A stretch of DNA of 64,000 bases from Cordia subcordata (taxonomy: Eukaryota; Streptophyta; Magnoliopsida; Boraginales; Cordiaceae): the NCBI GenBank assembly GCA_028554755.1, contig JAPTOF010000002.1:9721001-9785000 (forward strand), in the 5' to 3' direction. Position numbers and translations under genes: made by a program. Below the pieces are notes generated by a model, which saw only the letters and a program-made list of their open reading frames with translations, searched no databases and was not told the origin of the DNA. Of this stretch, positions 46,826 through 60,200 are shown one piece after another (the stretch's first letter is position 1; every line of letters starts with the position of its first letter).

Positions 46826-49800
46826 ATGACGCAGGAAGTGCTCGCCGGAGATGAAAGCTCCGGCGGTGGCCGGACGGTGGTGGTGGGTGTGAAGTTAGAT
46901 GCTTCCAGTAGAGAATTGCTGACTTGGGCTTTGGTCAAAGTCGCCCAGCCTGGTGATCTCGTCATTGCTCTTCATGTCCTCAACAACAATGGTATACACA
47001 ATATACGTATACGTATTTGTATGTGTATATGTGTTTTTTAGATATAGATAAAAGTTGGTTTGCTATGGCTTCCGGTAGTTTAGTTGGTTATGACTCGGTA
47101 ATTGTGTGGTAAGAACGCGAGGTGAGTTAGTTCGAGGTGTGCAAAAAGTTGGGCACGGAGCCCGAGAATTCGAGAGAAAGATAGTGGTTCGATTAGTTGA
47201 GACTTGATAACTTTAGAGGGAATTAGTTCGAGGTGTGCAAAAGTTGGGCTTGGACCCTAAGAACTCTGAAAAAAAGGAGAATAGTTTATTGGTTGAGACT
47301 CGATAATTATACAGTGAATTAGTTTGGGATGTGTGAAAGTTAGACGCGAAGTTCAAGGACTTGAGGAAAAGAAGACAGCATATTTATGGTTTGCATAGCA
47401 AGAAAAATGGACTATTGAAAGGCTGACATATGAATCCTGATGATATTTTTAGCTTGATCATTAATTGTATAGCAGATACTTTTTGTTCTTGCCTTTTGTT
47501 TTGATTGAAAGGTCTAACATTTTGACAGTTAAATGGGTTTTTGGAAAGTGAATTTTTGTTTCTATTTCTGTGTTTTAAGTATGGAAATGATACTTGAAAT
47601 GTTGTTTTTTTCACTGTATTAGAGAACATGTTTGATAATTGTTTGTTAATTCAGTGGACTGGTGAGGGAAGAGAATTTTTTACTGTAATTTGCTTTTTTG
47701 TACTAATAATTGACTGGTTTGGTGATAATGAATGTGATAGAAATTGTGGATCGTGATGGGAAATCGTGTCTGCTATCTTTGGTGAAAGCCTTTGATTCTG
47801 TTCTTACCGTATATGAAGGTTTCTGCAACTTGAAACAGGTAGTGTTTTCACTAATTCTGGCTATATTTCCTTTAATATTTTTTTGCAGGGTATATTTCCT
47901 TCACTATGTTTTGGCCTTTTGGTGTTATTTATGTTTTACTTAAATTTATTAGCGGTACACCTTTGGGCTTCTGAGGAAATTTGCTGAAATTCGTACTCTT
48001 TGTTTCTCAGTTGTACCTCTAAAACTGATCTAATGGCGAAGAAGTAGTCCTTTTTTCATCTTTGTGGCAAATATTTGAGCAAGGCATTGAACTAAATCAG
48101 ATTGACCTATAACTTATTGGTTCACAGTTTTCCGATGGTCACTAATGCACAGAGTTTGGGTTTCTTCTGGTGATGTTGCAGGTGGATCTTAAGCTGAAGA
48201 TTTGTAGAGGTGAATCAATTCGAAAGATTTTGGTTCAGGAAGCAAAATGTTACCATGCAACTGACCTCATTGTTGGAACTGCAAAAAATCATCATACCAT
48301 CTGGTCATCAACCTCTTTGGCTAAATACTGTGCAAAAAAGTTGGCGAAGGACTGTTCAGTTTTAGCTGTTAACAATGGGAAAATAGTCTTTCACAAAGGA
48401 GATGCTTCTGCATCTCATGCCAGTGTGAAAGGTGTGATTGCTTCTATTGTTACGGTGACCATGTTAATTTCTAACTCAAAATCTTGTAGATTTACTGAAT
48501 TTTTGTCTTTTTGCTTGTTGAGGATCAGAAACTGAACATCGTCATCATCAGAGTGGTTTACTAAGTGTAATTCAGAGGACATTAAGTAAGAAATCCAAAG
48601 TGCTCAATGATGGAAATCTGGTGAAGGCATGTGATGGAGGTGCTTATGGGACTACAGATCTAGCCTCAATAAATGACAATTCTGAAAGCACAGTGAGTGC
48701 CTTGAAGCAGAGCTGTTCTATTTGTTCATCTAATTCAGCATTAAGGGATGATTCTGGTGCACCATCAGAGGAGTCTTCTTCTGATGACAATGGAAAATCG
48801 TCTATGGCTATAATCCCAGTGCAGAAGCTCGAAGCTACATCTGGTTCGCTTAGCTCATTAATAAGAGAATTGCCTGAACCGAAACCAGGTTGGCCACTTC
48901 TATGCCGAGCTATATCATCAAAAGGACAAGCTTCAGGTTCCTCAATGAGGAAAATATCTGTGGTTCAATGGGCAATGCGATTGCCCAGTCGACCAACATT
49001 GTCTATAAAAAGCTTAGATGATAATAGAAGTGGTTGTCATCATGAAAGAGAAGAATCTTCTGAATTAGATGCGAACACAGGTGCTATTGTTCCTGTTGGC
49101 ATGGGGACAATGTCAGGTTCGTCATCTCCCAACCACAAATCGATAGATTTTCCTGAAGAACTGGAGGGATTTCATGAGAAATACTCAGCAACTTGCCGAG
49201 TGTTCAAATATGAGGAGCTGCTCTCTGCAACATCAAATTTCACGCCAGGTGTGTCTCCCGTGCGTTGAATATAGAAATAATGCTTAGAATTAATGTATGT
49301 ACTGAAACTGATTAACCTGTTTGTTTTCTCTGAAATTCCAGGAAATATTATCGGCAAAGGTGGCAGTAGTCAGGTTTACAAAGGTTGTCTTCCCGATGGA
49401 AAGGACCTTGCGGTGAAAATCTTAAAGCCATCCGAAGATGCAGTGAAAGAGTTTGGTTTGGAGATTGAGATTATTACCACCTTGCATCACAAAAACATCA
49501 TCTCTCTTTTCGGATTCTGTTATGAGCAAAATCGACTCCTCTTAGTTTATGATTTTCTGTCAAGAGGAAGTCTTGAAGAGAACCTTCATGGTATTGCATT
49601 GAATATTAATTTTCCTACTTGGGGATTAAAATGAAAGAATAATTGATTGACTTCTTCTCTGTTGATGAACTTTTTTTATTTATTCCAGGTGATAAGAAGG
49701 ATCCACTCTTATTTAGGTGGAATGAAAGACATAAGGTGGCTGTCGGTATAGCTGAGGCTCTGGATTACCTTCATAACAGAGATGATCAACCTGTGATTCA

Positions 49801-51107
49801 CCGGGATGTGAAATCATCAAACATACTATTGTCTGATGATTTTGAGCCACAGGTGATGCATCTTTACGTTTCAGTCAGCAGCTCAAAAAGATTTTCCCAT
49901 GCTTGATGATATTCACTGAATCACTGTGATTGTTGGGTTTCTCAGCTTTCTGACTTTGGGCTTGCTAAGTGGGCTTCAACCGCCTCATCGCTCATAACAT
50001 GCACCGATGTTGCAGGAACCTTTGGGTATGCATTTGACGGCTCTCAGATCATATGTGGTGTCATATAGAAAGTCAATATATTCATCATAAATCCAAAGCA
50101 GCAATGCAGAGGCTGTGTGGTGGAAGAGACAATAACATACATAGTGAATATAAGGCAACATGTTGAGTATCTGAATTAAGGGGAGAAATTATCATTACTC
50201 TATTCAAAGAAAGAATACTAACTCTAATATTCTAATTTCTTTGACTTGTTTTGGACTGCTTTGGTGAATATTATATTATTTTTGCAGTTATATGGCTCCT
50301 GAATATTTCATGTACGGCAAAGTAAATGAGAAGGTTGATGTTTATGCATTTGGCGTGGTACTTCTTGAGCTCCTTTCAGGGAGAAAACCTATAAGCACCG
50401 GATACCCAAAGGGTCCGGAGAGCCTAGTTATGTGGGTAAGTTTTCTCCTCTTATTGGTATATTCAGTTTCACATTGGGGACCGTTGAAGTATATACATTA
50501 AAAGTTTAACTAATCCACAGGCAAAACCAATATTAAGTCATGGAAAGTTCACACAATTACTAGACCCAAGCTTAGACAGCAATTACAATTGTGATCAAGT
50601 AGAGAGGATGCTTTTAGCTGCTGCACTTTGTATAAGACGTGCACCACGAGCTAGGCCCAAAATGAGCAAAGTAAGTTCTTTCAAAATCTGTTTTAGAAAT
50701 GTTGCTAAGAAAGCACTACCCATTTGAGAGCTCCTTAACGTGATAATTACTTTAATAATTTGTAATTTTATTTTGGTTCCTGACGCACATTAACTATCAA
50801 TCTTTACATTCCTTTCAAATTGCAGGTACTAAAGCTCCTCCAAGGTGACACTAAAATAGTCGAGTGGGCAAGGCTTCAGGTAAATGCCATGGAAGGGTCC
50901 CAGACAAATCTTCAAGTTCCAGCTTTAGAAGGATCTGATCCAGTGGACGAAGAAGCTTTTTCACACTCTAATCTTCAATCTCATCTAAATCTCGCATTGC
51001 AAGGCTTGGAGGAGGACACTCTCTCCATTAGCAGCAGCATCGAGCAAACTATCTCGGTGGAGGACTATTTGACAGGCAGGTGGAGCCGCTCGTCAAGCTT
51101 AGATTAA
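46826..51107 (+). CDS. receptor-like cytoplasmic kinase with N-terminal USP domain
   Basis: Ten exons: 46826-46991, 47741-47838, 48182-48431, 48523-49248, 49342-49590, 49689-49852, 49946-50025, 50288-50435, 50521-50670 and 50826-51107. All junctions are GT-AG and in phase, giving 770 aa. Residues about 15-150 form a universal stress protein (adenine nucleotide alpha-hydrolase-like) domain: [20 protein letters not shown], then [13 protein letters not shown] and VLAVNNGK. A serine-rich linker follows (about 170-400). The kinase domain has the glycine loop [11 protein letters not shown] (418-428), K439, HRDVKSSN with D536, DFG at 554-556 and [11 protein letters not shown]. All catalytic residues are present, so it is probably active (RD type). 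The architecture matches Arabidopsis RLCK-VI members such as At1g77280 by recollection. There is no signal peptide or membrane segment, so it is cytoplasmic. Substrates are unknown. Confidence 0.93.
47066..47375 (+). repeat. tRNA-derived SINE-like sequence in intron 1 of the USP-kinase gene
   Basis: A TAGTTTAGTTGG word at about 47079 fits the pol III A box, and AGTTCGAGGTG at about 47130 resembles a B box. The following GTGCAAAAAGTTGGGC segment resembles the tail of plant AU-type SINEs. That tail recurs twice more, near 47225 and 47320, as diverged copies. Boundaries are uncertain. Confidence 0.5.
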
Positions 51108-51568
51108 TGGCTTTTTTCCCCCTCTTTTTGTATATTTCTCCCTCTTTTAATAGCCATTAGTGTTTGATTCTTGATTTGAGGTTTTGGTTGTTGATGGGTA
51201 GTGGATGAGAGGTGTTCTTTGTCAGTGTATCCTCCTCCTTACCTGTGTAGTTATGACATTACAGCAAGAAGGTGTACTGAGTGTGGGAATATGCAGGTCA
51301 GCTCTGTCCAAAATCTGGATCGGTAACTGACCTCTTTGATTGGAAATGTTAACAGATTTGGTTCATGTGCTTAGAAAACAAACTACTATAGCTTTTCATG
51401 GAAAAATTCTTGCATTCCCCTACAAGATCGAGAACTAATAAGATAACGTCATGTTAATGCAATGCGCTCTACATACCATTAATTTAAAGGCAAAACCCTG
51501 TAACATATTCATTCAAAAAGGTCCACCCAAGATTCGGCTCTCTATTATTGTAACGTTATGATAAGATT

Positions 51569-51865
51569 TAGAGGGTGTTTGGCTCGGTCAAACTTATTTA
51601 TAAGTAAAAAAAGAAAAAAATACGTATTCGATAAAATCTAGTAAAATTTACTTTTAAGTAAGTTAAAGAAAAAGTAGTACCCTCTATACTTTTTCCCCTT
51701 GTTTATAAGCAGGGTGGTTTGATTAAATTAAAAAATAAAATGCTACTACTTTTAAGTGTATATGTGTAATGTATGTTAACAGTTTATAAGGACATTTTAA
51801 ATATTAAAAAGTACTTATAAATATCAATTGCTTGTGGACAACTTAAAAAAGCCAAAAACCATCTT
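51569..51865. mobile_element. Tourist/stowaway-size MITE candidate
   Basis: Left GGGTGTTTGGCTCGGTCAAA; right end, other strand, GATGGTTTTTGGCTTTTTTAAG. The interior has paired TTATAAG/CTTATAA words. The target duplication was not identified. Confidence 0.4.
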
Positions 51866-52824
51866 GGTTTCAAATAAAAGGTGGTTTTGACACTGGCAAT
51901 TTATTTTCTTCTCTCCTTATTGAACGATATCCACATCCCCATAGGGGCCAAATCTGCAACTTTAATGCTTGAAGCAGTAGCACATAAGAGCCATGTGCTG
52001 ATGCTATTGCATGCTTATTGGTAACGAAATTGACCAGTTACTCCATCAATATGCTATGCTATCGCTACGCTCTAACCACTCCCCACCGACACTATCGCAT
52101 TTATGCCCTGCCCTTTGATTTTTTTGCAATGACCCACCATCCCCCACTCGCGCTTCGACTTTTGCTCGTCGGTTGATATTAATTGTCCTCTTGAATGGAA
52201 AATAATTCTTATTCTTCCTTGCATTAAATAGATGAAAGGATAATTGTCTCTAGAGATTGTATGTTCTTTGTTATAGAAACTAGTGCTTTCATAGTCTCTG
52301 ATTTCTACGGACTTATTTGTTCTCTGGGTGTTTTTTAGTTTCTTGAATATTTATAGATGTGAATTTTTATTATTTTTAAATATCTATAAAAATTAATTTT
52401 AGTGCTTTTCTATTTTTATTTTTTGAAATATTCTATGAATATGATACCATTACGTTCAAAAATCAATTATGACTATTGATATTCACTTGAATAATGCAAT
52501 GACATGTCTTAACCATTTTCTTTAGTAAATATTTTCAATTAAAGAATAGTTTTAGTTCACCAAATTAGTAAAGTTATTTTAGTCATATTTGGTTAATATT
52601 TAATGGAAGGAGTTAAATTGAATGTTTCTAGAAAAAATCATGATTGATTTGGATATTTTAAAATAATAAAGACTGGATATAAAAGGAAATAATAGAAACT
52701 TGTAGTGATCATAGAGATTTATTAGTGTTAAAGACTATTTAATAGAAACAAATAAAAAAACTTAATTAAAAGATGATACGTCATCTCCTAAAGTCTTTTA
52801 AATTTTGACAAAGTATAATCATTA

Positions 52825-52865
52825 TCATCATCATCATCATCATCATTACTACCACTACTACTATA
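52825..52865. repeat. ATC/ACT trinucleotide microsatellite
   Basis: A run of about eight ATC units followed by imperfect ACT units. Confidence 0.9.
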
Positions 52866-54913
52866 ATATTATAATTATATAGAAGAATTACTAAATATTA
52901 TTTTATTTTCTGTAGTAATTTTTGTACCATTATTCTTATTTGAATCTTTAAAAATAATAGGGACTACTTTAAGAAAATATTGGTAATTATAACATAATTT
53001 TCTCATTTGTTAGTGTACTATATCTCTAAAATCTATATCATATAATATTATATTATATAATGGGACTAATTTGAATAAGTTGTGAAATATTAAGAACTAA
53101 TATAAATATATTGAAATAATAAAAATTTTGACTATGTTTAGTGGCTAGTTTGACTATGCCCTTAAAATATTATTGACTAACTTAAATAGTTTAAAAGTTC
53201 TCATTATTTTACTCATATTTATACTAATTTGAATAATTTTATTAAATGTAAAGGACTGATTTTAAATTTCTTAACTAATAAATACTAATTTGATTGTTTA
53301 ACTTAGGGACTAATTTGACTATGTAGTAAAATATTATGAATCAATTTGAATATTTTAAAACAATAAGAGCTTAGTTAGATAAAAATAACAATGTTAAGGG
53401 CTTATAGCATAATTTATACTTTTGAAATTAATGATCTTTTTAACCTTGCACATCACCACTTGCGAGAGTATAAAATTAACTTGTACTCTCTCAATAAAAG
53501 TTGATATGGCATATCAATTTGAACTCTATTGGGTACAACATATATGTATACGTATGTGCATATATATATATATATATGTGTGTATATATAGATTGTGTCG
53601 TCCTTAATTATTGATTTGAAACAAGCACACATGAAAACACATTGTTGCCTCACGAGATTTATAACAGATATAGGTGACTTTCAATCCCCAAACCGTTTAT
53701 CCTGCATCTAAAGAGTGCTGACCCTGAGAGGGTTCCAACTTAGTCAAAGCTCAAAGTCTCACCCCAAGCTGCTCTATATTTATCATGGTTAGGCCCTCAT
53801 AATTCGAGATAAGATTCTAACCAGTTGCTAAAAAGACTCATAATGGGCCTCTACCTAGGACTTATACAAAGAAAAGATGAAAAGAAACTAGCAGAAGACT
53901 AGTCCTTATGCTTACTATTGTTGGAGCGAAACCCCAAAAAAGGAGGAAGGTAATGTTACACAGCGAAAATTGGCACAATTTTTGTTGGATTCTCTTCTTA
54001 CGAGTTGTTATTGAAAAAAAAAAAAAAGGAACGGAAGAAAATAACCCTATCAATAATTTACAGCAACTCTATTAATAATTCAGAATTATCAAGTCTCGCT
54101 TATAATTAAACAAGATTATAAGTAGATATATTTCTGAATCAATACATAAAGCTAGTAGTCTCTTGGTATTTAGTCCAACTGAATTGGAAGCAGGCTTTTA
54201 AAATGCTTTTTTGTACCCATAAAGCCCATTTCTGGATCCAAACCAAGTATTGTATATCGGCCCAATTTGGGATATCAATAAAAATAATCATGCCTTTATT
54301 TATTTATTTATTTTTTCTCTAAACAAGTAAGGTATTAATTGATATAACCAATAGTTAAAATATGTACAAGCAGTAGCTACCGCCATGTAGCCTGCATGTA
54401 AGTTTATCCTCATATATGTTCCAAGTACAAAATAATCGTATTTGGGAGTGATTTCTTAATTTTCTTCGCCACATACAATTTACATTTTACATCAAATTTA
54501 ACATTACCAAAAATGAGATCTTTTATTGTGCTTAAGAAAAGAACTTGCTACCCTATACACGAGTGAAATCGGGATACTTTATGTCAATTTCATTCAAATA
54601 TGGGGTTACGAGAGAAACTCAAAGTGATTGATATTATTTTTTTTTATGAGCATTGACTCCTGTAAAAACTCAAGGGAGAGTTAAAAAAAGATAAAAAATT
54701 TAAAAGAAACATTTCTTCATAGTTTATTTACAGCGGAAGATAATGCATCCAAATGTTTTTTTATTAGGCAATAGAGAGCCACCCATAAATACAAAGCTCA
54801 AGAAGAATTCTTATCCATGCAGTAAGAGGATATAAATTATCAGCCTCCCACTTCACACTTGAAAAAACACAGAAGAAAATAAAACAGCTTAAAAGCTTCA
54901 AGCCTCAGCAGCC

Positions 54914-56929
54914 ATGGCAGCTTCGTCATCCTACATGGCCTCAACCAGCTTTTCCATGTTGCGTTGGAGAATAAGCAGCAGCAAAAGCAATCCAAGAACG
55001 AATCTTTTCTCAGTCTCAGCCCAACAATCGGAAGCAAAAGTAGAAGAAAAAGAAGCACAAGAGCAAGACACCATGAATCAGCAGGACGCTGCAAGATTTC
55101 AGGCTAGTAGTTACATATTTTTGTTACGCTTGGATTAAGCATAAAAAGTGAAAATTGATAACTTTTATTTTAATTACAATTTTAAATATAACGAAATATT
55201 TATTACATTTTCAACTGTAGATATTGGAATTCTTACATTTAATTTTTTTTAAGATAGCAAAAACTCTGTTACACATGAAAGCGTAACTAATAAAAATATG
55301 AAATATGCATTTTTTACATCTCAAAGTGTAATAAAGTTTGAGTTTTATTTGGTCCATAGTGTAGCTGCCGTTAGCTGCACTTCTAAATGTGACAAACATT
55401 AGTTAAGTTTTCAAGTGTAGCATCAATTTTTAGTTATATAGAGAATATCTTTACGCCTAAACCGAACATGACTAGTTAATTTAGTTACACTTTCTAATGT
55501 AACTAAGAGCTACAATATGTATAATTACCGGCTTGGTTTCTTGTAACGGCAGGAGCAGCAGAGCCTGAAGCAGCCCAGGCCAGTGGAGCCACAGATAAAC
55601 GTGAAGAGCAAGAACATGAGCAGAGAGTATGGAGGGCAATGGCTGAGCTGTGCCACAAGACATGTTAGGATATATGCAGCTTACATTGATCCTGAAACGT
55701 GTGAATTTGATCAAACGCAGATGGATAAGTTGACTCTTATTCTTGACCCCACTGATGAGTTTGTGTGGACTGATGAGACTTGCACCAAAGTTTACTCTTA
55801 TTTCCAAGAGCTTGTTGACCATTATGAGGTAATGTTTAATTTTTACTTGCCATTTTGAGATTCTTGCTATGGTGTGTTAGTATGATTCTTCTTTTAAGTT
55901 GCTCTTTCCTTTTGGCATCGAACAAAAACCTGATATTAGTAAGATGATTTGCTCCCTTATCTTTAAAACATGACATTTTTAGTCTTTTGATAAAATAAAC
56001 ATTATTATGCCGTTTGTTGGTTTAGTTATTTATCCTCTTCTTTAAAGATTTATCAATAATCTTGTAGTTTTCAAAAGTGATACATAATCCTCTTCTATTA
56101 TATTTTTCGTCCAACTTAACAGAGTGTATGTCGCGCTCATGTTACGTGCAAATATAAGTATAAAATTTGGGTGAAATCATTATAATTTGGACAAAAATCC
56201 CCCACATTCATCATTAGTTATTTTAACCCTGTTTTTTTCGTAATTAGTTACTTATCCCTGCATTAAGAAAATAAGGGAAAATGAGTGAGTGTGCCATATT
56301 TCGAAAAATACAAGAGGGTTATACATATGTTTTATAAGAATAGGGATAAATAAGTAATTAGACAAAAACCATGGAAAACTAACGTACATTTTACTCCATA
56401 TTTTAACATTTTAGTCCTCCATATTTCCAAAACTGAAACTTAACATTTGCTACATTTTTTAGATTTGAGAGTGCACAATTTAGATAGCTAAATTTCCAAC
56501 ATTAACCAGTAGAAAGTTCTTCAAACCACCCTATCTTGGAACTGTATACATAGACTTGTTTTGGGCACTTCTTATGTTTGCAACTAAACAAAAATATGCC
56601 AAACTTTGTCTCTCTCACTTTCTTTCAAAAGTATAAATCTCAAGCAAAGGATGTTACCACTGAGTTACGCTTTCTCGTTACTCAAGTGACCCAACGCTAT
56701 GTTTTCCTTGGACCTAATATGTAGTAAATTTTTGTGAAATCAGGGGGCACCGTTGACAGAATATACACTAAGACTGATTGGCTCAGACATAGAGCATTAC
56801 ATAAGGAAGCTGCTTTATGCAGGAGAAATCCAGTACAACATGAACGCACGGGTTCTCAACTTCAGCATGGGCAAGCCACGCATTGGCTTTAATTACAATG
56901 AAGGCCAACTGAGTGATGCAAAGCAGTGA
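54914..56929 (+). CDS. NDHM: NDH complex subunit M, chloroplast precursor
   Basis: Three exons: 54914-55102, 55553-55828 and 56744-56929, giving 216 aa. NdhM is a peripheral subunit of subcomplex A of the chloroplast NAD(P)H dehydrogenase-like complex, which runs cyclic electron flow around photosystem I. The first ~45 residues (MAASSSYMASTSFSMLRWRI...) are Ser/Ala/Arg-rich like a transit peptide. An acidic Glu/Gln-rich stretch follows, then the conserved domain: RPVEPQINVKSKNMSREYGG, SCATRHVRIYAAYIDPE, TLILDPTDEFVWTDETCTKV, EYTLRLIGSDIEHYIRKLL and VLNFSMGKPRIGFN. Intron 2 is GT-AG. Intron 1 must be phase 0 and is bounded by CAG|GCTAGT and GGCAG|GAG, so it appears to use a GC donor; no GT site in the right phase is available. 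An AATAAATAAT word lies about 100 bases after the stop codon. Confidence 0.93.
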
Positions 56930-57274
56930 GGATACGACACAAGATTGTATATAACAAAGTGTAGCCACAAGCTATGAAGGGAATTAAAAGGTTTATGTGG
57001 ATTGGCTCATGAAATTTTCACTTGTAGTTAAATAAATAATGATCAATTTTTTTCTGCCCTGACAAGTTTGAAGATATAGCACGACAACAATGCCATACAT
57101 TATGGCTGGGTTATATATCTTCCCGGGCATACGATGGTTCTTTCATCATCTATGCCTTTAATTTACCTCCTGAAGTGTCAGCTTCTCTAACAAGATCCCG
57201 ATATCACAATTCCTCTGTTGTCATGAATTCCTCTGCAGAAAAACTTCTAAATGGGCTATTTTGTCACTGAACCT
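56930..57274. other. convergent 3' intergenic region
   Basis: 345 bases separate the stop codons of NDHM and the convergent 580-aa gene. The interval presumably holds both 3' UTRs and terminators. There is no other feature apart from the AATAAATAAT word at 57031. Confidence 0.6.
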
Positions 57275-60200
57275 TCAGGGTTCTGCAATCGAGGTATGCT
57301 TCATCGCCAAGCCAGCAGTACTGCCAGTCATCACTTTTGAAGATGCTGGCATCACTGCAAGACATGACTTGTCTTTCCAAGGTACGAACGCTCCTGCTTG
57401 AGCAATATTCTGATCCAATGAGCATCGGATCCATTAATTAAGAGATGATTCGTTAAGTAATGGAAGTTAATAAATTTGGAAAAGATATAGATGGTCAAAA
57501 GTAAGTAGCTACTTGTAAATATGCATTATCATGATTAAAGTCAAATGCAAACTCATGGTATAAAATCTTCAGGAACCTGGTTTTGATGTTTCCTGAACAC
57601 AAACAAATTTCCCGCTTCTTTGATTATAAGGCTCGCATAATATCCGACCATTTTGAACAAGTTTGCATGACAGCACAAGTGACCATAAAAGCAGCATTGA
57701 TCCTTTCGTAACCAAGTTTGGAATGTCTTAGCAATGTCCTAGCATGTCTACACACGTTTGCATTTATGGGCATACAGCATTCTTACACTTTCAAGCATGT
57801 CAACAAGAGTTATGATTAATGCTAATACTGTATAAAGAATGTTATTTATTTTTATCACTAATAACCTAAATATAGCTTCCTAAATTTGAACACTTCATGC
57901 ACGCATCACATGGATGGATTAGCTATATACATAAATGTCCAAAGACACCAACAGCTAAAAATTTCAGCTATCTCATGTCTGTTTCGAGCATATAATGAGA
58001 TGCCAGAAGCTACTAACACTCTTCTAGACTTTTATTCATCATATTGAGGAACCTACTTTAATTAACTTCTCCAAACTCTACTCCACAGCTATCCAGGATT
58101 AATCAAATATCAATTGCTGATAAAGTTTACGTCACTATGCAGATTTGAATGATAATTTGCATTTCTTCATTACAGTATATGTGCATGCCCCAGACTAGGA
58201 ATCGAAGAGTCAAAAGTATTAAAAATTGAAAACTACTTCCAAATACAAGAAAAACAAATGCTGACAGTAAAATAGAGGAGCCGAAATCTCTTCAGCACGT
58301 TTATGCGACTTTGCATGAGTGAGAAAGAGCCTAACCGTACTAGCAATGGTTTAAAATCATCTTTGAGGTTAAGTGCGTGCTTAATTGGTACTAGCAACTA
58401 ATAACTGTAACACACAGATTACCATTTTTACCATGTAAATGAGCTTGTTCTTGTACAAGATACCTTGCTCTCTTTCTTTCCGAAGGGACAACTAAATAAG
58501 ATCATTTATACCATGACAATATCCAAAAAAATAAATTACAGTGCACATGAAATAAGCCACTAACCTGGAAATAAAAGAAAAACCCACGTAACAGGTTCAA
58601 CTTCTTATGTCGATCCCTTTTGGCAGCTTTAAGTTTTTGTCTAAAATCTGCATTACAAGTGTATTTTGCATAAGATATCAGAGAAGGAAAATCTGATGGT
58701 ATTGACAGAGATTAAAGAGACCTAGCAATTCAGCACGAGGGTGTTAGCTAATAAAATTGTTCAGAGCCTGAATTTAAACTACATGAAAGCCAAATATCAA
58801 TGATTAAAAATGGAGAACTAAGTTGAATAAGTGTTGCTGTCCCAATAATTTTGAGGAAGGATTAAATTGTAGTAAGATGGTGATGATAATTACAACCATG
58901 GTCCGAGAGACTTAAAAAAGAAAAGAAAAGAAAAAGAAAAAAGAGGTGTGCATAGAACTGATTATTGGAGAAATTTCAAGAGAAACAAGGAGAATAGGAT
59001 TTTAGATTTCCTAGGATTAGGCCAAGAGAGTCTCTTCACTCCATTTTTCTTCTGATCACAGACTGCAAACCTGTCATGCTAAGTAGCCTCAGAAATAGAA
59101 AGTTTTGCTAGAAAGAAGGAAAACAAAAGGCATGTGCAACCATATCACCAGAGATAACAAAAAGACGAGGAATATTATGCTGCGTCACAGTTAACACTCA
59201 AGGACAAGCTTTGGAGAAAGTTGGTGGATAATAGCGTAAAATAATAAAAAGAAACTGAATAACAGAAGCAAAACCAACAGGACTGATTAGCAGCAGAAGG
59301 AAGATGAAATTGCTGCAGCAGGATCAGAAGCACCACCCTTCTCTGTTCCTTTCTACTACATATTTTTGAAGAGAGCTATGTAAGTCAAACAGACCACGTA
59401 TGAGCCACCAGAATAGCAAAGGAATGGATGATTATTCTTCCACACCAATTGCTAAAAAACTGGTTTGAGTTTTTCTGATTTTACGAAAATTGCTTCTAAT
59501 AAACCATGGATTGAAAGGGAGGTGTACAAAGAAATCAAAAACTATTAGAGAGGAAACTATCATGGATCCAACAAAAAATTGTTAAGATCCTCGGGTTTGT
59601 AATTAGCAGAGATCCCCATTGACGAGTTTCAACATTAAGCTTTATCAACAGCTTCTCCTACTAAATATGAATATGGAAACTAGAATTAAGTATTCTAGAA
59701 AAATTAAAAGACTACTCTTTCCCCAAGAGGAAGTTACAAGCTGAAGTCTGTAGTTTCCTACTTGGAACAAGATCAGACAAATTGATGATTCACTTAGTGG
59801 TTGCCGTTTGCCAAGTAAAGAAGTCCAGGAAAGAACTAGATCTTGATGTTGTTGTTTAAGATATGACAACAAATTTGATAGAAATATCCCCTTCTTTAGT
59901 CTAAAATTCTTTTAAGAACTTACAAAGATTCCTTTCAGTTATAAAAGAATTAAAAACTACAAAGAGCATTATAAATTCGATGAAAAGGTAAAATTGAAGG
60001 ATAAATCTGGGAGTCATCAGACATATCCTAAAGTTAAAAAAAAAAAAAGAAAAGAAAAGGAAAAAGAAAGAAAGAAAGAAAAAGCTTAAGAAAAATGTTT
60101 CACAACAAAAACTCCAAGTTGTGCATAAAACCTGCTGGACAGATTAGTGTAGAATTGTACAGGAAGAATGATGGAACATCTGTCTCTGCTATAATAACCC

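Larger units (their letters stand above)
51108..54913. other. intergenic DNA between USP-kinase and NDHM
   Basis: No gene is supported. A Tourist-like candidate (GGGTGTTTGGCT at 51569 and its inverted counterpart near 51865) is present. An ATC/ACT microsatellite lies at about 52825-52865. Bases 52300-53400 are AT-rich with repeated GACTAATTTGA-type words, and a TA/GT run is at about 53560-53590. A CATAAATA word at about 54784 is a possible NDHM TATA box. Confidence 0.45.

Noticed and set aside
46494..46965. Minus-strand and plus-strand open frames over the USP-kinase start
   Set aside because: They are shadows of the C/A-rich leader and first exon; no conserved protein pattern.
54840..55094. 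84-aa minus-strand frame over NDHM exon 1
   Set aside because: It is antisense to the transit-peptide exon, whose Ser/Ala codons give Leu/Cys-rich shadows.
57264..57409. Alternative last exon of the 580-aa gene in another frame, ending in ...DCRTLKVQ
   Set aside because: It was open and phase-compatible with exon 2. However, exon 3 (58565-58647) fits between and requires phase 0, which gives the conserved NIAQAGAFVPW continuation instead.
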